Shown: positions 1 to 8,894, counted from the first letter of the stretch. The stretch: DNA of 64,000 nt from Paractinoplanes ovalisporus (GCF_016834655.1 NZ_JAENHP010000016.1:173748-237747), one strand, 5' to 3'. A program made the numbers and translations. The notes: generated by a model from the letters alone, not told the origin.

Positions 1-1326
1 GTCACCCTCGGCGTGCTGGCCCTGCTGTCGGTGGTGCTGGCCGGGCTGTTCACCGCGGTCGACATCGCGCTGTCGGCCCGGCTGCACGCCGACGCCCGCA
101 CCCGGCTGACCGACCGGATGGCCCTGGCCCAGCAGTTGCAGGGCACGCTGAGCATGCAGCGGCTGGCCGACCGGCTGCGCGGTGACGGCGTGGTCGTGCG
201 GCTGTGCACGGCCGACGGCGCGACCTGTGCCACGGCCGCCTCCGACGCTCCTCCCCCGGGTGTGGGCCGCCCGCGCGGTGAACGCCCCCGGGGCCCGGCT
301 CTGACCCGGACGGCCAGCGTGCCGGTGGAGACGGCCGGGAGCGTGATTTTCGTACGGTCGTCGCTGCCCGGTGATCAGATCCTGACGCTGAGCCTGGACA
401 CCACCCAGATCACCGAGGCGGTCAACCGGCTGATCGTCTTCGAGGTGGCCGGCGGGGTGCTGGCCCTCCTGCTGGCCGGCCTGGCCGCGTCCCGCATCTC
501 GCGGGCGGCTCTGCGCCCGCTGGAGGACATGACCGTCGTGGCCCGGCAGATCGCGGCCGGCGACCGGGGGCAGCGTCTCGACGTACCCCGGACCGACACG
601 GAGTTAGGCCGTACGGCCGCGGCCTTCGACGCCATGCTCGACGAGCTCGAAGCGGCCGAGATCCGGATGCGCTCGTTCCTCAGCGACGCGTCGCACGAAC
701 TGCGCACCCCGCTGGCCGGCATGCAGGCCAACGCCGAACTGCTGCTGCGCGAGAACCCCGACCGCGAGCAGCGGGAACGGATCGCGGTGGCGATGGTGCG
801 CGAGTCGCGCCGGGCCGCCCGCCTGGTGGACGACCTGCTCACCATGGCCCGCGTCGGCCAGGGCGTGCCGCTGGTGGTCGAGCGGGTCGAGCTGCTCGCG
901 CTGGCCGAGGCCGAAGCCGAGCGGGCCCGGTCGTTGTCGCCCGGCCTGGCCTACGAGGTCGCCGGCGAGCCCGGCCTGTTCGTCGACGGTGACCCGGTGC
1001 GGCTCGGTCAGATCATCACCAACCTGCTGGACAACGCCCGCTACGCCACCCCGGTGGGCGGCACGGTGACGGTGCGCGTCCACCGCGACGGCGCGCGGGT
1101 CCGGCTCGACGTCGGCGACACCGGCCCCGGCGTGTCCCCGGGCGAACGGGACCTCATTTTCGAGCGCTTCGCCCGGGGCGACGCCTCCCGTTCCCGTCAC
1201 ACCGGCGGGGCCGGGCTGGGTCTGCCGATCGCGCGCGGACTGGCCCAGGCCCACGGCGGCGACCTGACCTACGTCGACACCGGCCCGGGCGCGACGTTCC
1301 GCCTCGACCTGCCCGCGGCCACTTAA
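1..1326 (+). CDS. Two-component sensor histidine kinase (5' end outside window)
   Basis: Membrane histidine kinase that would autophosphorylate and pass phosphate to a response regulator, probably encoded just upstream. The reading frame is open from base 1, so the true start lies outside. Visible order: N-terminal membrane segment, a roughly 110-residue extracytoplasmic region, a second membrane segment (around residue 145), HAMP linker, HisKA box SHELRTPLAGM with the phosphoacceptor His, then the ATPase domain with N box NLLDNARYATP, G1 box DTGPGVSPGE and G2 GGAGLGLPIARGLAQAHGG. All catalytic boxes are intact. The stop overlaps the convergent MFS gene by 4 bp. The ligand sensed is unknown. 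Confidence 0.93.
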   Translation, partial: VTLGVLALLSVVLAGLFTAVDIALSARLHADARTRLTDRMALAQQLQGTLSMQRLADRLRGDGVVVRLCTADGATCATAASDAPPPGVGRPRGERPRGPALTRTASVPVETAGSVIFVRSSLPGDQILTLSLDTTQITEAVNRLIVFEVAGGVLALLLAGLAASRISRAALRPLEDMTVVARQIAAGDRGQRLDVPRTDTELGRTAAAFDAMLDELEAAEIRMRSFLSDASHELRTPLAGMQANAELLLRENPDREQRERIAVAMVRESRRAARLVDDLLTMARVGQGVPLVVERVELLALAEAEAERARSLSPGLAYEVAGEPGLFVDGDPVRLGQIITNLLDNARYATPVGGTVTVRVHRDGARVRLDVGDTGPGVSPGERDLIFERFARGDASRSRHTGGAGLGLPIARGLAQAHGGDLTYVDTGPGATFRLDLPAAT

Positions 1327-2477
1327 AAGGGGGTTCGGCGGCGTGCGGCGGCCAGCAGGAAGCCGCCGGCCACCATGACGGTGCCGCCGACGGTCAGCGG
1401 GGTGGTGGCGGCCGCACCGTCCACGAGCAGGCCGCCCACGATCGCGCCGGCGGCGATCGCGACCTGGAAGGCGACCACGGTGAGACCGCCCACCTGCTCG
1501 AGACGGGCCGGGTCGGCCCGGGCGCCCCAGGTCTGCGTCGTCGTCGGGACGCCGCCGAAGCCGAAACCCCACAGCGCGACCGCCGCGAACAGTCCGGCCA
1601 CCGAGCCGCCGGACAGAACCATGGCGACCATGCCGATCCCGGACACCGCCGGGAAACCCACCGCGGCGACCCGCATCGACCGGTCGACCAGAAAACCGCT
1701 CGCGGCCGTGCCGAGCACGTTGGCGACGCCGTAGACGAGCAGCAACGCGGCCAGCCCACCGGCGTCGATGCCGGACACGAATTCCGCGGCGGGCCGGATG
1801 TAGGTGAAGCCGGTGAACTGCCCGGCCGCGATCAGCAGGATCGCCGTCAGCCCGAGCAGGAGGAATCCGGAGCGCAGGGCGGAACCGAGCGCGCGGAGCC
1901 CGCCCACCGCTTGCGGCGCGACGCCGGGCAGGGTGACCGCCTGCGCGACCAGGGCGAGCACCGCGACTCCCCCACCGAGCAGGAACACCGCCCGCCAGCC
2001 CCAGAGCTCGCCCAGCCAGGTGCCGAGCGGCACGGCGGCGATGGTCGCGACCGAGACCCCGGCGTTGATGACGGTCACCGCCCGGCCCAGACGGTCGCCG
2101 GGCACGAGCTGCGCCACCATCGCGATCGCCAGCGCCCAGTACCCGCCGAGCGCGACACCCAGGATCAGGCGCGCGGCCAGCATGACCGGCAGGTTGGGGG
2201 CCAGGGCCACGAGCACGTTGGACACGATCGCGGCCACCGTGAGGCCGAGTGTGACGTGACGCCGGTCCACGCGCGGAAGCCAGGCCGGCAGCAGCAAACC
2301 GGCCAGTCCGGCGCCGACCGCGGTGACGGTGACCGTCTGCCCGGCGGCGCCCGGCGACACACCGAGATCCCCCGCGATGCGCGGGAGCAGGCTGGCCGGC
2401 AGGAATTCGGCCATGACGAAGGCGAAGAACCCCAGGCTCAGCGAGACGACTCCCGCCCACGCGGCCCGGCTGCTCAC
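1323..2477 (-). CDS. MFS transporter, DHA1/AraJ-like
   Basis: Protein of 384 residues with about 12 hydrophobic helices, a drug:proton antiporter-like major facilitator. The N-terminal half carries the family pattern of a helix-2/3 loop (WLPRVDRRHV) and a GYWALAIAMVAQLVP helix typical of the AraJ/purine-efflux-like group. A GTG start is assumed; no strong ribosome site is seen. It converges on the histidine kinase, sharing 4 bp at the stops. Substrate cannot be told from sequence; the neighbouring kinase is not necessarily linked because it runs on the other strand. Confidence 0.88.
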   Translation of the reverse strand: MSSRAAWAGVVSLSLGFFAFVMAEFLPASLLPRIAGDLGVSPGAAGQTVTVTAVGAGLAGLLLPAWLPRVDRRHVTLGLTVAAIVSNVLVALAPNLPVMLAARLILGVALGGYWALAIAMVAQLVPGDRLGRAVTVINAGVSVATIAAVPLGTWLGELWGWRAVFLLGGGVAVLALVAQAVTLPGVAPQAVGGLRALGSALRSGFLLLGLTAILLIAAGQFTGFTYIRPAAEFVSGIDAGGLAALLLVYGVANVLGTAASGFLVDRSMRVAAVGFPAVSGIGMVAMVLSGGSVAGLFAAVALWGFGFGGVPTTTQTWGARADPARLEQVGGLTVVAFQVAIAAGAIVGGLLVDGAAATTPLTVGGTVMVAGGFLLAAARRRTPF

Positions 2478-2572
2478 GGCCGGGATCCTTTCAACGCACC
2501 TCGGAGTTGATCAAGAGTCGAGGTCGCCTAACCTGACAGTTGGTGTCAGTCATTCGGGCTAGCGTGCGCGGA

Positions 2573-2977
2573 ATGAACGCAATCGGAACCTTCGACGTGG
2601 CCGACTTCACTCCCGCCCCCGGGCCCGCGCCGGAGATCAAGACCGGCCTGCCGGTCGGCATCGCCACCATGCGCAAGACCTTCGCCGGCGAGATCAGCGG
2701 CCGCTCGGAGACCCTGTTCACCGCCGCGTTCGACCCGGCGACCAACACCGGCACGTACGTGGCGATGGAGTCGTTCGAGGGCACGCTCGGCGGCCGCCCC
2801 GGGGCCTTCAACTTCGTGCACTCGGCCACCACGACCGGCCAGGACCGGCAGGCCGAGTTCCTGACGATCGTCCCCGGCAGCGGCACCGGCGACCTGGCCG
2901 GGATCCGCGGCACCGGCACCCTGGCCGTCGACGAGGACGGCACCCACCGCATCAGCTTCGACTACACGCTCGGCTGA
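2573..2977 (+). CDS. DUF3224 family protein
   Basis: Small cytoplasmic beta-barrel protein of 134 residues. It matches the DUF3224 pattern along its whole length: start MNAIGTFDV, central TMRKTFAGEI, ESFEGTLGGRPGAF, and the GSGTGDLAGIRGTGTL signature near the C terminus. The ATG at 2573 is preferred over an upstream ATG because the family begins here. Function of the family is not established; an allene-oxide-cyclase-like lipocalin fold has been suggested for relatives. It stands alone, followed directly by an ABC-exporter relic. Confidence 0.85.
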   Translation: MNAIGTFDVADFTPAPGPAPEIKTGLPVGIATMRKTFAGEISGRSETLFTAAFDPATNTGTYVAMESFEGTLGGRPGAFNFVHSATTTGQDRQAEFLTIVPGSGTGDLAGIRGTGTLAVDEDGTHRISFDYTLG

Positions 2978-2982
2978 CGCCC

Positions 2983-3093
2983 GGGGCCGTCCACCTCCCG
3001 ACCCAGGCCGCCTCCACCGACCGCGTTGTCGTCATGGAGCACGGCGCCATCGTCGAGGACGGCCGTCACGTCGAGCTGGTCGCCGCGGCTGTT
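2983..3093 (+). pseudogene. Relic of an ABC exporter C-terminus
   Basis: In the frame with a codon at 3010 the translation reads STDRVVVMEHGAIVEDGRH followed by VELVAA. This is the stretch after the H-loop in ABCB/MsbA-type exporters, normally DRIVVLDHGRIVEDGTHDEL. The preceding codons (VHLPTQ) resemble a decayed AHRLST H-loop. No Walker A, signature or membrane part is present and the frame runs on without a sensible stop into the 3' end of the GNAT gene. I read it as the last fragment of a deleted transporter gene. Confidence 0.7.
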
Positions 3094-3095
3094 CT

Positions 3096-3521
3096 TCAGT
3101 TGAAGGGCGGCCGCGTGTCGATCTCCATCCAGCGTTCGGGGTGTCCGACCGGGGTGAATCCGGCCTTCGCGTAGACCCCGTGCGCGTCGACCGTGGCCAG
3201 CACCACCCGCTTGACGCCCTGGCGCTGGGCCCAGTCGACGGCCCAGTTGGCGAGCGTCGTGCCCAGCCCGCGGCCACGGTGGTCGCGGTCGACGTAGACG
3301 TCGCAGAGCCAGACGAACGTCGCGCGGTCGGACACGATGCGGGCGACCGCGGCCTGCGTGCCGTCGTGGGCGAACAGGCCGACCGGGAACGAGTTGGCGA
3401 ACGACCGCTCGATCACCTCGCGGGTGCGTCCCTTGGCCCAGTAGGCGTCGGTGCTGATCCACCGCACGACGCGATCCAGGTCGAGGTCGTCCGGGTCTTC
3501 GCTCAATCGATAGTCGCTCAC
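3096..3521 (-). CDS. GNAT family N-acetyltransferase
   Basis: Predicted 141-residue acetyl-CoA-dependent acetyltransferase. The GNAT core is clear: LCDVYVDRDHRGRGLGTTLA is motif A with the R/Q-x-x-G-x-G/A pyrophosphate loop, followed by VVLATVDAHGVYAKAGF, the motif B tyrosine region. The frame stays open far upstream, but homologous sequence starts at the GTG at 3521 (SDYRLSEDP); the longer frame is only antisense to the LysR gene. Divergent from the LysR regulator with a 210-bp shared control region, so LysR may control it. Acceptor substrate unknown. Confidence 0.88.
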   Translation of the reverse strand: MSDYRLSEDPDDLDLDRVVRWISTDAYWAKGRTREVIERSFANSFPVGLFAHDGTQAAVARIVSDRATFVWLCDVYVDRDHRGRGLGTTLANWAVDWAQRQGVKRVVLATVDAHGVYAKAGFTPVGHPERWMEIDTRPPFN

Positions 3522-3731
3522 CCGACCACTCTGGCGACGTCGGCGCGAAAGGGAAACGTCCAATCCCCGGCCGGTGGCGGCCGTCATCCGTCCGGGGTCA
3601 GCCGAGTCACGGCGGCCTCGGTTGATCAGCGGCTGGGGGCCGCCGAACGATCGGTACGGCCGAGCGGCGCTCAACATTAGGCTGAGATTCCGCATTATCG
3701 GGCCCCATCGTTCGCGTCCGGAGAACAATGC

Positions 3732-4580
3732 ATGGAACTGCGCCAGCTCGAACTGTTCGTCGCGGTCGCCGAAGCGGGCGTCTTCGCCCGGGCGGCGGAA
3801 CGCTGCGACATCGCCCCGTCGGCCCTGTCGGCGACGATCCGCTCCCTGGAGCGCGACCTGGGCGCTCAGCTGTTCGAGCGGACCACCCGCAAGGTCGAAC
3901 TGACCGAGGCCGGGCGGGCCCTGCTGCCGCAGGCGCGGGAGGTCCTGACCACGGCCCGCGCCGCCCGCGCCACGGTTGACGCGGCCGGCTGCGGCCTCAC
4001 GGTCGGCGGGATCCCCACCACCGGCCTGCTCGATCAGCCGGCCCTGCTGCAGCGCTTCGTCACCCGGTTCCCCGAGGTCGAGGTCCGCTACCGGCGGGAG
4101 ACCTCGGACCGGCTGCTCGACGAGCTCCGGCAGCGGCGGCTCGACCTGGCCATCGTCTCGTTGCCGGCCGTGCCACCGGACGACCTCTCGTGGCAGACGC
4201 TCGCGGCCGGTCCGCTCCTGCTCGCCTGCCGCGACGACCATCCGCTGGCCGGCCGAAGGGCGGTCACCTGCCGCGACCTGGCCGGGGAACGGTTCGTCGC
4301 CGCCCAGCCGGGTTCCCGCGGCCACGACTACCTCCGGCACATCTCGGCCGCCGCGTGCGAGGCCACCACCGTCGCCCATCATGTCCACGACGTGCCCACG
4401 ATGCTCGACTTCGTCGAGCGCGGCCTCGGCGTGGCGCTCGCCGTCGACGGCATGCTCGGCGACCGGCCCGGCCTGCGCGGCGTGCCGATCGCCGACTCGG
4501 CCCTGACCTGGACGCTGGCCGCGGTCACCCCGCCCGTCGCCACACCGGCCGCCCGCCGGCTGCTGGCCATGCTCGGTTAG
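3732..4580 (+). CDS. LysR family transcriptional regulator
   Basis: DNA-binding regulator of 282 residues. The N-terminal winged helix-turn-helix is typical (MELRQLELFVAVAEAGVFARAAER, then SALSATIRSLERDLGAQLFER). The C-terminal effector-binding domain follows from about residue 90, with the family pattern RRLDLAIVSLPAVPPDDL. It is divergent from the GNAT gene and only 7 bp upstream of the AraC-type gene, so it may control both. No LysR T-N11-A box could be fixed by eye in 3522-3731. Confidence 0.93.
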   Translation: MELRQLELFVAVAEAGVFARAAERCDIAPSALSATIRSLERDLGAQLFERTTRKVELTEAGRALLPQAREVLTTARAARATVDAAGCGLTVGGIPTTGLLDQPALLQRFVTRFPEVEVRYRRETSDRLLDELRQRRLDLAIVSLPAVPPDDLSWQTLAAGPLLLACRDDHPLAGRRAVTCRDLAGERFVAAQPGSRGHDYLRHISAAACEATTVAHHVHDVPTMLDFVERGLGVALAVDGMLGDRPGLRGVPIADSALTWTLAAVTPPVATPAARRLLAMLG

Positions 4581-4587
4581 CGGGGTC

Positions 4588-5562
4588 ATGAGCGCCACCT
4601 TCACGTCGGACGACCTCGGCGAGATCATCGACTGGTACGCCGGTGAGGTCGACGTCCACCTGTCGGCCGAGGCGTCGCCGCCCGTCATGCCGCCCGCCCT
4701 GCGCCTCGAGAACCACGGGGTGGGACCGGTCCGGATCGCCCGCTCGCACGTCCCGGCCGAGCTGAGCCTGGTGACCGGCCGCAGTGCGGTCTACGCGCTG
4801 GCCACCGTGCACGCCGGGGCGCTGCGGGTCACCGAGGCCGCCCGGGAGTGGACGCTGACCCCGTCGGTGGCCGGGCTCTACCGGCCGGCCGACGTGCCCC
4901 GCCGCAACCGGGTCGCCGCCCGCACCGACATGACCTACCTGCAGATCCCGACGCGTGACCTCGAACGACATCTGGAGAACCTGATCGGCGAGTACGTCCA
5001 CGGACCGATCGACTTCACCCCCGAGTTGAGCCTGCGGGGGCGGCCGGCCTGGCTGCGCATGTTCCAGGCGTTCACCGACGCGTTCGACGACCGGCACAGC
5101 GTCGTGCACCGCCCGCTGGTCGCCCGGCCACTGTTCGAAGCCCTGATGACGGCGTTGCTCTACACGGCCGACCATCCGTACCGGGAAAGCCTGCTGCGGC
5201 CGGAAGCCCCGGCGAAACCCCGCTTCGTCCGCGAGGCCGTGGACGCCATGCGGGCCGAGCCGGAGCATCCGTACACGGTCGCCCTGCTCGCCCGCATCGC
5301 CGGCGTCAGCGTGCGGTCGCTGCAGCACGGGTTCCGCGGCCACCTCGGCATGTCACCCCTGGCCTACCTGCGCCGGGTCCGGCTCGACCGGGTCCACGAT
5401 CAGCTGCGCAGCGGGGACGGCGTGACCGTGGCGGAGGCGGCCCACCGCTGGGGTTTCACCCACCTCGGCCGGTTCGCCCACGAGTACGCCTCCGTCTACG
5501 GCGAGACACCGTCCACAACGGCCCGGGACTTCAGGCCGGTACGGGACCCAGCTGATCGGTGA
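4588..5562 (+). CDS. AraC family transcriptional regulator
   Basis: Regulator of 324 residues. The N-terminal 170 residues resemble the AraC_binding_2 (AraC-like ligand-binding) domain. The C-terminal 100 residues hold two helix-turn-helix units: VALLARIAGVSVRSLQHGF and VAEAAHRWGFTHLGRFAHEY, the latter being the usual AraC signature. Starts 7 bp after the LysR stop, hence probably co-transcribed. Its last 32 bp overlap the end of the convergent CooC-type gene. Confidence 0.92.
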   Translation: MSATFTSDDLGEIIDWYAGEVDVHLSAEASPPVMPPALRLENHGVGPVRIARSHVPAELSLVTGRSAVYALATVHAGALRVTEAAREWTLTPSVAGLYRPADVPRRNRVAARTDMTYLQIPTRDLERHLENLIGEYVHGPIDFTPELSLRGRPAWLRMFQAFTDAFDDRHSVVHRPLVARPLFEALMTALLYTADHPYRESLLRPEAPAKPRFVREAVDAMRAEPEHPYTVALLARIAGVSVRSLQHGFRGHLGMSPLAYLRRVRLDRVHDQLRSGDGVTVAEAAHRWGFTHLGRFAHEYASVYGETPSTTARDFRPVRDPADR

Positions 5563-6454
5563 CGTCCCCGTACGCGCTGCGGACCCAGTCCTTGCCGGCA
5601 ACCTTGAGGTGCAGCGCACGCAGAGCGGCCGCACGGCGTTGCGGCGGGACCGGGCGGACCACATCGGCGATACGCCGCAGCGGTGTCACGTCGTCGAGCC
5701 TGGGACTGGTCCCCGCCTGCCGGGCCCGGCGCAGCCCCGCCTGTGCGGGCAGCGTCGCCACCGGCTCGGTTCCCAGCTCGCGCCGCAGATAGTCGGCGTC
5801 CACCTCGTCGACCACCTTGTTCCCGACCAGGACCAGCAGGTCGGCGGTGCCGGCGGCCTCGGCCAGCTGCCGGTAGCGGCGGGCCACGGTCACCGACTCC
5901 GGGGTCGGTTCGACCACGACGACGATCGCGTCGAACTGCGCGTGCAGCGAGTTGGCGAAGGCGTCGGTGCCGGCCACCATGTCGCACACCACCCAGTCGC
6001 CGTCGCCGATCGCCAGGTGGGAGAGCAGGTTCTCGAGGACGGCCAGATGCCCGTGGTAGCAGCCGGCCCCGATGCTCTCCGGCTCGTAGGTGCCGACGTG
6101 CATGACGTGGGTGCGCTCGTCGAGCGCCACGGCGTGACCGGTCAGCACGGGGTCGGCCGGGTCCAGGGTGACCTCGCGCGAGCCCGGGCCGGGCGGCGTC
6201 GTCGCCACGAACCGGTCGGCCCCACCGATGAGGACGTTGGTTCCCAGCAGATGCTTCCGTACGGCCTCGGTCCGCGCCGGATGCGACAACGCGCGCTCGG
6301 CATCGGCCGTCACACCCAGCAGCGGAGCGAGATGGACGTTGACGTCGGCGTCGACGGCGAGAACCCGCCGGCCGGACTGCCGCAGATATCCCACGAACAG
6401 GGCCGCCAGGGTGCTCTTGCCACTGCCGCCCTTCCCAGTGAAAGCGATTTTCAT
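5531..6454 (-). CDS. CooC/MinD-type P-loop ATPase
   Basis: Cytoplasmic SIMIBI-class ATPase of 307 residues. It begins with the deviant Walker A FTGKGGSGKSTLA (two lysines), then VLAVDADVNVHLAPLLG, and a later VVCDMVAGTDAFANS. This layout matches CooC, the nickel-insertion factor for carbon monoxide dehydrogenase, and related ArsA/MinD proteins. No CO dehydrogenase or other nickel enzyme lies in the window, so the client is unknown. Its upstream region is occupied by the 47-bp repeat array, and its 3' end overlaps the AraC gene by 32 bp. Confidence 0.85.
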   Translation of the reverse strand: MKIAFTGKGGSGKSTLAALFVGYLRQSGRRVLAVDADVNVHLAPLLGVTADAERALSHPARTEAVRKHLLGTNVLIGGADRFVATTPPGPGSREVTLDPADPVLTGHAVALDERTHVMHVGTYEPESIGAGCYHGHLAVLENLLSHLAIGDGDWVVCDMVAGTDAFANSLHAQFDAIVVVVEPTPESVTVARRYRQLAEAAGTADLLVLVGNKVVDEVDADYLRRELGTEPVATLPAQAGLRRARQAGTSPRLDDVTPLRRIADVVRPVPPQRRAAALRALHLKVAGKDWVRSAYGDVTDQLGPVPA

Positions 6455-6474
6455 TGTCGTTAAGTTAGTGAGGA

Positions 6475-6647
6475 CCCGTCACCGGCGCAACGCGACTCGC
6501 GGGTGCCGCGTCATCGGCGCAACGCGACGTGCCCATCGGACTCCCGCGGGCGCCGCGTCACCGGCGCAACGCGACGTGCCCCATCGGACTCCCTTGGGTG
6601 CCGCGTCGATTGCGCAACGCGACTCGCCCACCAGACGACTACGGGCG
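6475..6647. repeat. Tandem repeat, about 47-48 bp unit, 3.6 copies
   Basis: Units start at about 6475 (shortened by about 17 bp), 6506 (47 bp), 6553 (48 bp) and 6601 (47 bp, most diverged). Shared core: ccgcgtcaccggcgcaacgc followed by gacgtgccc and tcggactccc. The array forms the 3' end of the MFS gene: the translated tail contains R-H-P-R-E-S-D-G twice, and the MFS stop codon (6511) falls in one unit where the neighbour unit has no stop. It also lies between the MFS stop and the CooC start. Confidence 0.85.
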
Positions 6648-7788
6648 CCGCGACGCCGGAAAGTGCGAACAACGCGCCGACTATGTACCAGCCGGGGCGG
6701 CCCCACTCGATGCACAGCCAGATCAGCAGTCCGGGCCCGACGGCCTCGGCCAGACCGGCGCCCAGCCCGAAGACGCCCAGGTATTGGCCGGTGGCATGCT
6801 CCGGAGCCAGCGCGAACGACACCTCGAACCCGGCGGCGGCGTGCCACAACTCCCCCACCGTGTGGACCACGATCGCGGCCAGGAGCAACATGGAGGCGCC
6901 CAGCGGGGACATACCCGCGGTCAGCGGGATCAGCGCGCAGGCGGCCAGAAAGGCGAACCCGGCCCGCCGATACGCGAGGGCGCCGGCCGCCGGGCTGTCG
7001 ACGCCCCGGCTCGCCCGCACCTGGAAGACCACCACCATGACCGTGCCGGTGAGCATCGTGGCCGAGATGAGCCAGCGCGGCGCCGTCGTGGCACCGACAA
7101 TCCACAAGGGAACGGCCACGGTGAGCACCTTGAACTGGATCGCCATGACGCCGTCGAGCGCGGTCAGCAGCAGATAGGGGCGGTCCCGCAGCGCGATCCA
7201 CCGACGGGAACCCGTGGCCGGAGCCGGATCGACCGTGGGCACGAAGGCGAGGAAGGCCGCCGAAGCCAGGGTCAGCAACGCGATCGCCCAAATCATGGTC
7301 GAGTAGGCCGATGTGGTGCCGACCTGGACGGCCCATCCCGCACCGAGCGCGCCGAACGAGATCCCGACGTTGGTCACCGCGCGCAGGTAGGCGCGGAACT
7401 CCTGCGGGCGCTCCCCGCCGTAGCGCCGGATCAGCGGGCTGCGCGCGGCCACACCGGCCGCCTTGGATCCCGTGGCCAGGCTGACGATCGCTACGAACGG
7501 CCAGAAGTCATACGCCAGCAGGAAAGCCGCCGTGGCGACCGCCTGCACGATCAGCGTGACGGTGTAGACCCGGCGCGCGCCGTGCCGGTCGGCCAGATGC
7601 CCTACGCCCACGCCCAGGAGCAGGGCGACCAGCCCGGCGATCAGGAGACCCAGCCCGACCTGTCCGTTCGGTAGGTGCGCGGCCTCGGTGAAGTAGAGGA
7701 CGCCGGCCGTCAGGTACATGCCGCTGCCCACGGTGAAGATCAGGTTGGATGCGGCGAGAGCTTGTTGAGCCTTGGTCAGACGCCTCAT
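6511..7788 (-). CDS. MFS transporter with repeat-encoded tail
   Basis: Protein of 425 residues with 12 predicted membrane helices; helix-2/3 loop GHLADRHGARRVY fits the MFS A motif. Helix 12 ends near VVVWWASR; the last 35 residues are arginine-rich and are encoded by the tandem repeat, so they were probably added when the repeat expanded over the original stop codon. Start ATG at 7788. Substrate unknown. It precedes the CooC-type gene on the same strand with 56 bp between them. Confidence 0.88.
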   Translation of the reverse strand: MRRLTKAQQALAASNLIFTVGSGMYLTAGVLYFTEAAHLPNGQVGLGLLIAGLVALLLGVGVGHLADRHGARRVYTVTLIVQAVATAAFLLAYDFWPFVAIVSLATGSKAAGVAARSPLIRRYGGERPQEFRAYLRAVTNVGISFGALGAGWAVQVGTTSAYSTMIWAIALLTLASAAFLAFVPTVDPAPATGSRRWIALRDRPYLLLTALDGVMAIQFKVLTVAVPLWIVGATTAPRWLISATMLTGTVMVVVFQVRASRGVDSPAAGALAYRRAGFAFLAACALIPLTAGMSPLGASMLLLAAIVVHTVGELWHAAAGFEVSFALAPEHATGQYLGVFGLGAGLAEAVGPGLLIWLCIEWGRPGWYIVGALFALSGVAAPVVVWWASRVAQSTRHPRESDGARRVAPVTRRPRESDGHVALRR

Positions 7789-7910
7789 GGGTAAGGAACG
7801 TAGATCTCCCCACTCATTACGCTCAACCCTTACCGGCAGTGGATGAGGACCGGCTCAATCGCGCGGGTGAGTTGCGCCTCGGCTCGGTCCGAGCGGCAGG
7901 CGCCTGATCG

Positions 7911-8501
7911 TCAATCCTCGACCGCGACTGCCGTCCCGAAGGCGCGCGCTCTGGTCAGGGCGCGCTCAGCTCTCTCGTAGAGCTCGTCGAACCTCAAATC
8001 AGACGGCAAAAGGAACGGCCTTCCCCGCGCCAGGCCGCAGCGCGCATCGATCGGCATGACAACGTCCCCGACTCGGATCGTACGCAGCGCGCGAAACAGC
8101 TCGTTGGCACGGGCGAGGCCGGAGTCGGACTCCGGCAGGTCGATCAGCAGCACTGCGAACTGGTCACCACCGGCCCGGGCCACGATGTCTCCGAAGCGGG
8201 CCTGGTCCTTCAGGCGTCGGGCGCATTCCTCCATCACCCGGTCACCGACACCGGCCGGGAAGAACTCCCGGATCACGTCAAGATTGACCAGGGCGATCAA
8301 CAGAAGCGCCCGTCGCTCCCATACGGCGGGATCACCAGCCTCGGCGGCCGCTTTCAGAGCGTCGCGATCCGGCAGTACGGACAGCGGAACCGCCTCGGCG
8401 TGGCCACCCCGACGTTGGCTGAGGACAACTCGGCGGACTGACCCGCGCGGACCACCCCGTACGCGATCGCCGACACCACCGTCATCACGAGCGCTGTCCA
8501 C
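7911..8501 (-). CDS. GGDEF-type domain, degenerate (GGDQF), probably 3' part of a frameshifted gene
   Basis: From about residue 38 the protein is a GGDEF (diguanylate cyclase-like) domain: LPDRDAL at its start, LLLIALVNLDVIREFFP, then RAGGDQFAVLLIDLP, where the catalytic GGDEF/GGEEF is GGDQF. Losing the acidic fourth residue predicts a domain that binds rather than makes c-di-GMP, or is inactive. The first 30 residues look unnatural and overlap the membrane-protein gene in another frame. Adding one G to the four-G run at 8407-8410 would fuse both frames into one protein of about 290 residues. The only in-frame start is at 8501, deep inside the neighbour. Confidence 0.7.
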   Translation of the reverse strand: MDSARDDGGVGDRVRGGPRGSVRRVVLSQRRGGHAEAVPLSVLPDRDALKAAAEAGDPAVWERRALLLIALVNLDVIREFFPAGVGDRVMEECARRLKDQARFGDIVARAGGDQFAVLLIDLPESDSGLARANELFRALRTIRVGDVVMPIDARCGLARGRPFLLPSDLRFDELYERAERALTRARAFGTAVAVED

Positions 8502-8788
8502 GTCGCCACGCCCTGGGCGATTGTGGCCAGGCCCTGGTTGCGTCGGTCAAAGACCAGTTCGCCCAGTCCACCGGCCACGATGGCCAGGCTTACGAGGAAC
8601 GGCTCGCCGGTGAAGGTGATGTCCGCTACCGCCGTGGGTGTGCCGCTCAGCCAGTCGACCAGGATCGCCGCTGCCACCGACAGGAAACCGAGGATCAGCG
8701 AGAAGAACGCCCACTTCACCAGCTTGCGGCGGATCCGGACCACCCGGGCGTCGCCCCAGTACCCGCGCCAGAAATTCATGCTCTCCAT
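8354..8788 (-). CDS. Membrane protein, probably the sensor half of the GGDEF protein
   Basis: Reads as 144 residues with three membrane helices (about residues 26-50, 62-85 and 90-112). The final 30 residues after RAGQSAELSSANVG look unnatural (PRRFRCPYCRIATL), as expected past a frameshift. With one extra G at 8407-8410 it continues directly into the GGDEF domain, giving the familiar membrane-sensor plus GGDEF design. Either the sequence has a base missing, the gene is phase-variable at the G run, or it is a young pseudogene. Confidence 0.65.
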   Translation of the reverse strand: MESMNFWRGYWGDARVVRIRRKLVKWAFFSLILGFLSVAAAILVDWLSGTPTAVADITFTGEPFLVSLAIVAGGLGELVFDRRNQGLATIAQGVATWTALVMTVVSAIAYGVVRAGQSAELSSANVGVATPRRFRCPYCRIATL

Positions 8789-8894
8789 CGTCGGCCCGTC
8801 GACGCCCGCGACCAGACGGGCGAGCCCAGCCTGACGGGATGTGTCACAAGTGGTGAGCCCCGTCTGTCCGGCGGGGCGGGTCTAGAGTGGCGCG

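Noticed and set aside
3522..4688. N-terminal extension of the GNAT protein to more than 500 residues
   Set aside because: The extension is antisense to the LysR gene and has no natural composition; GNAT homology begins at 3521.
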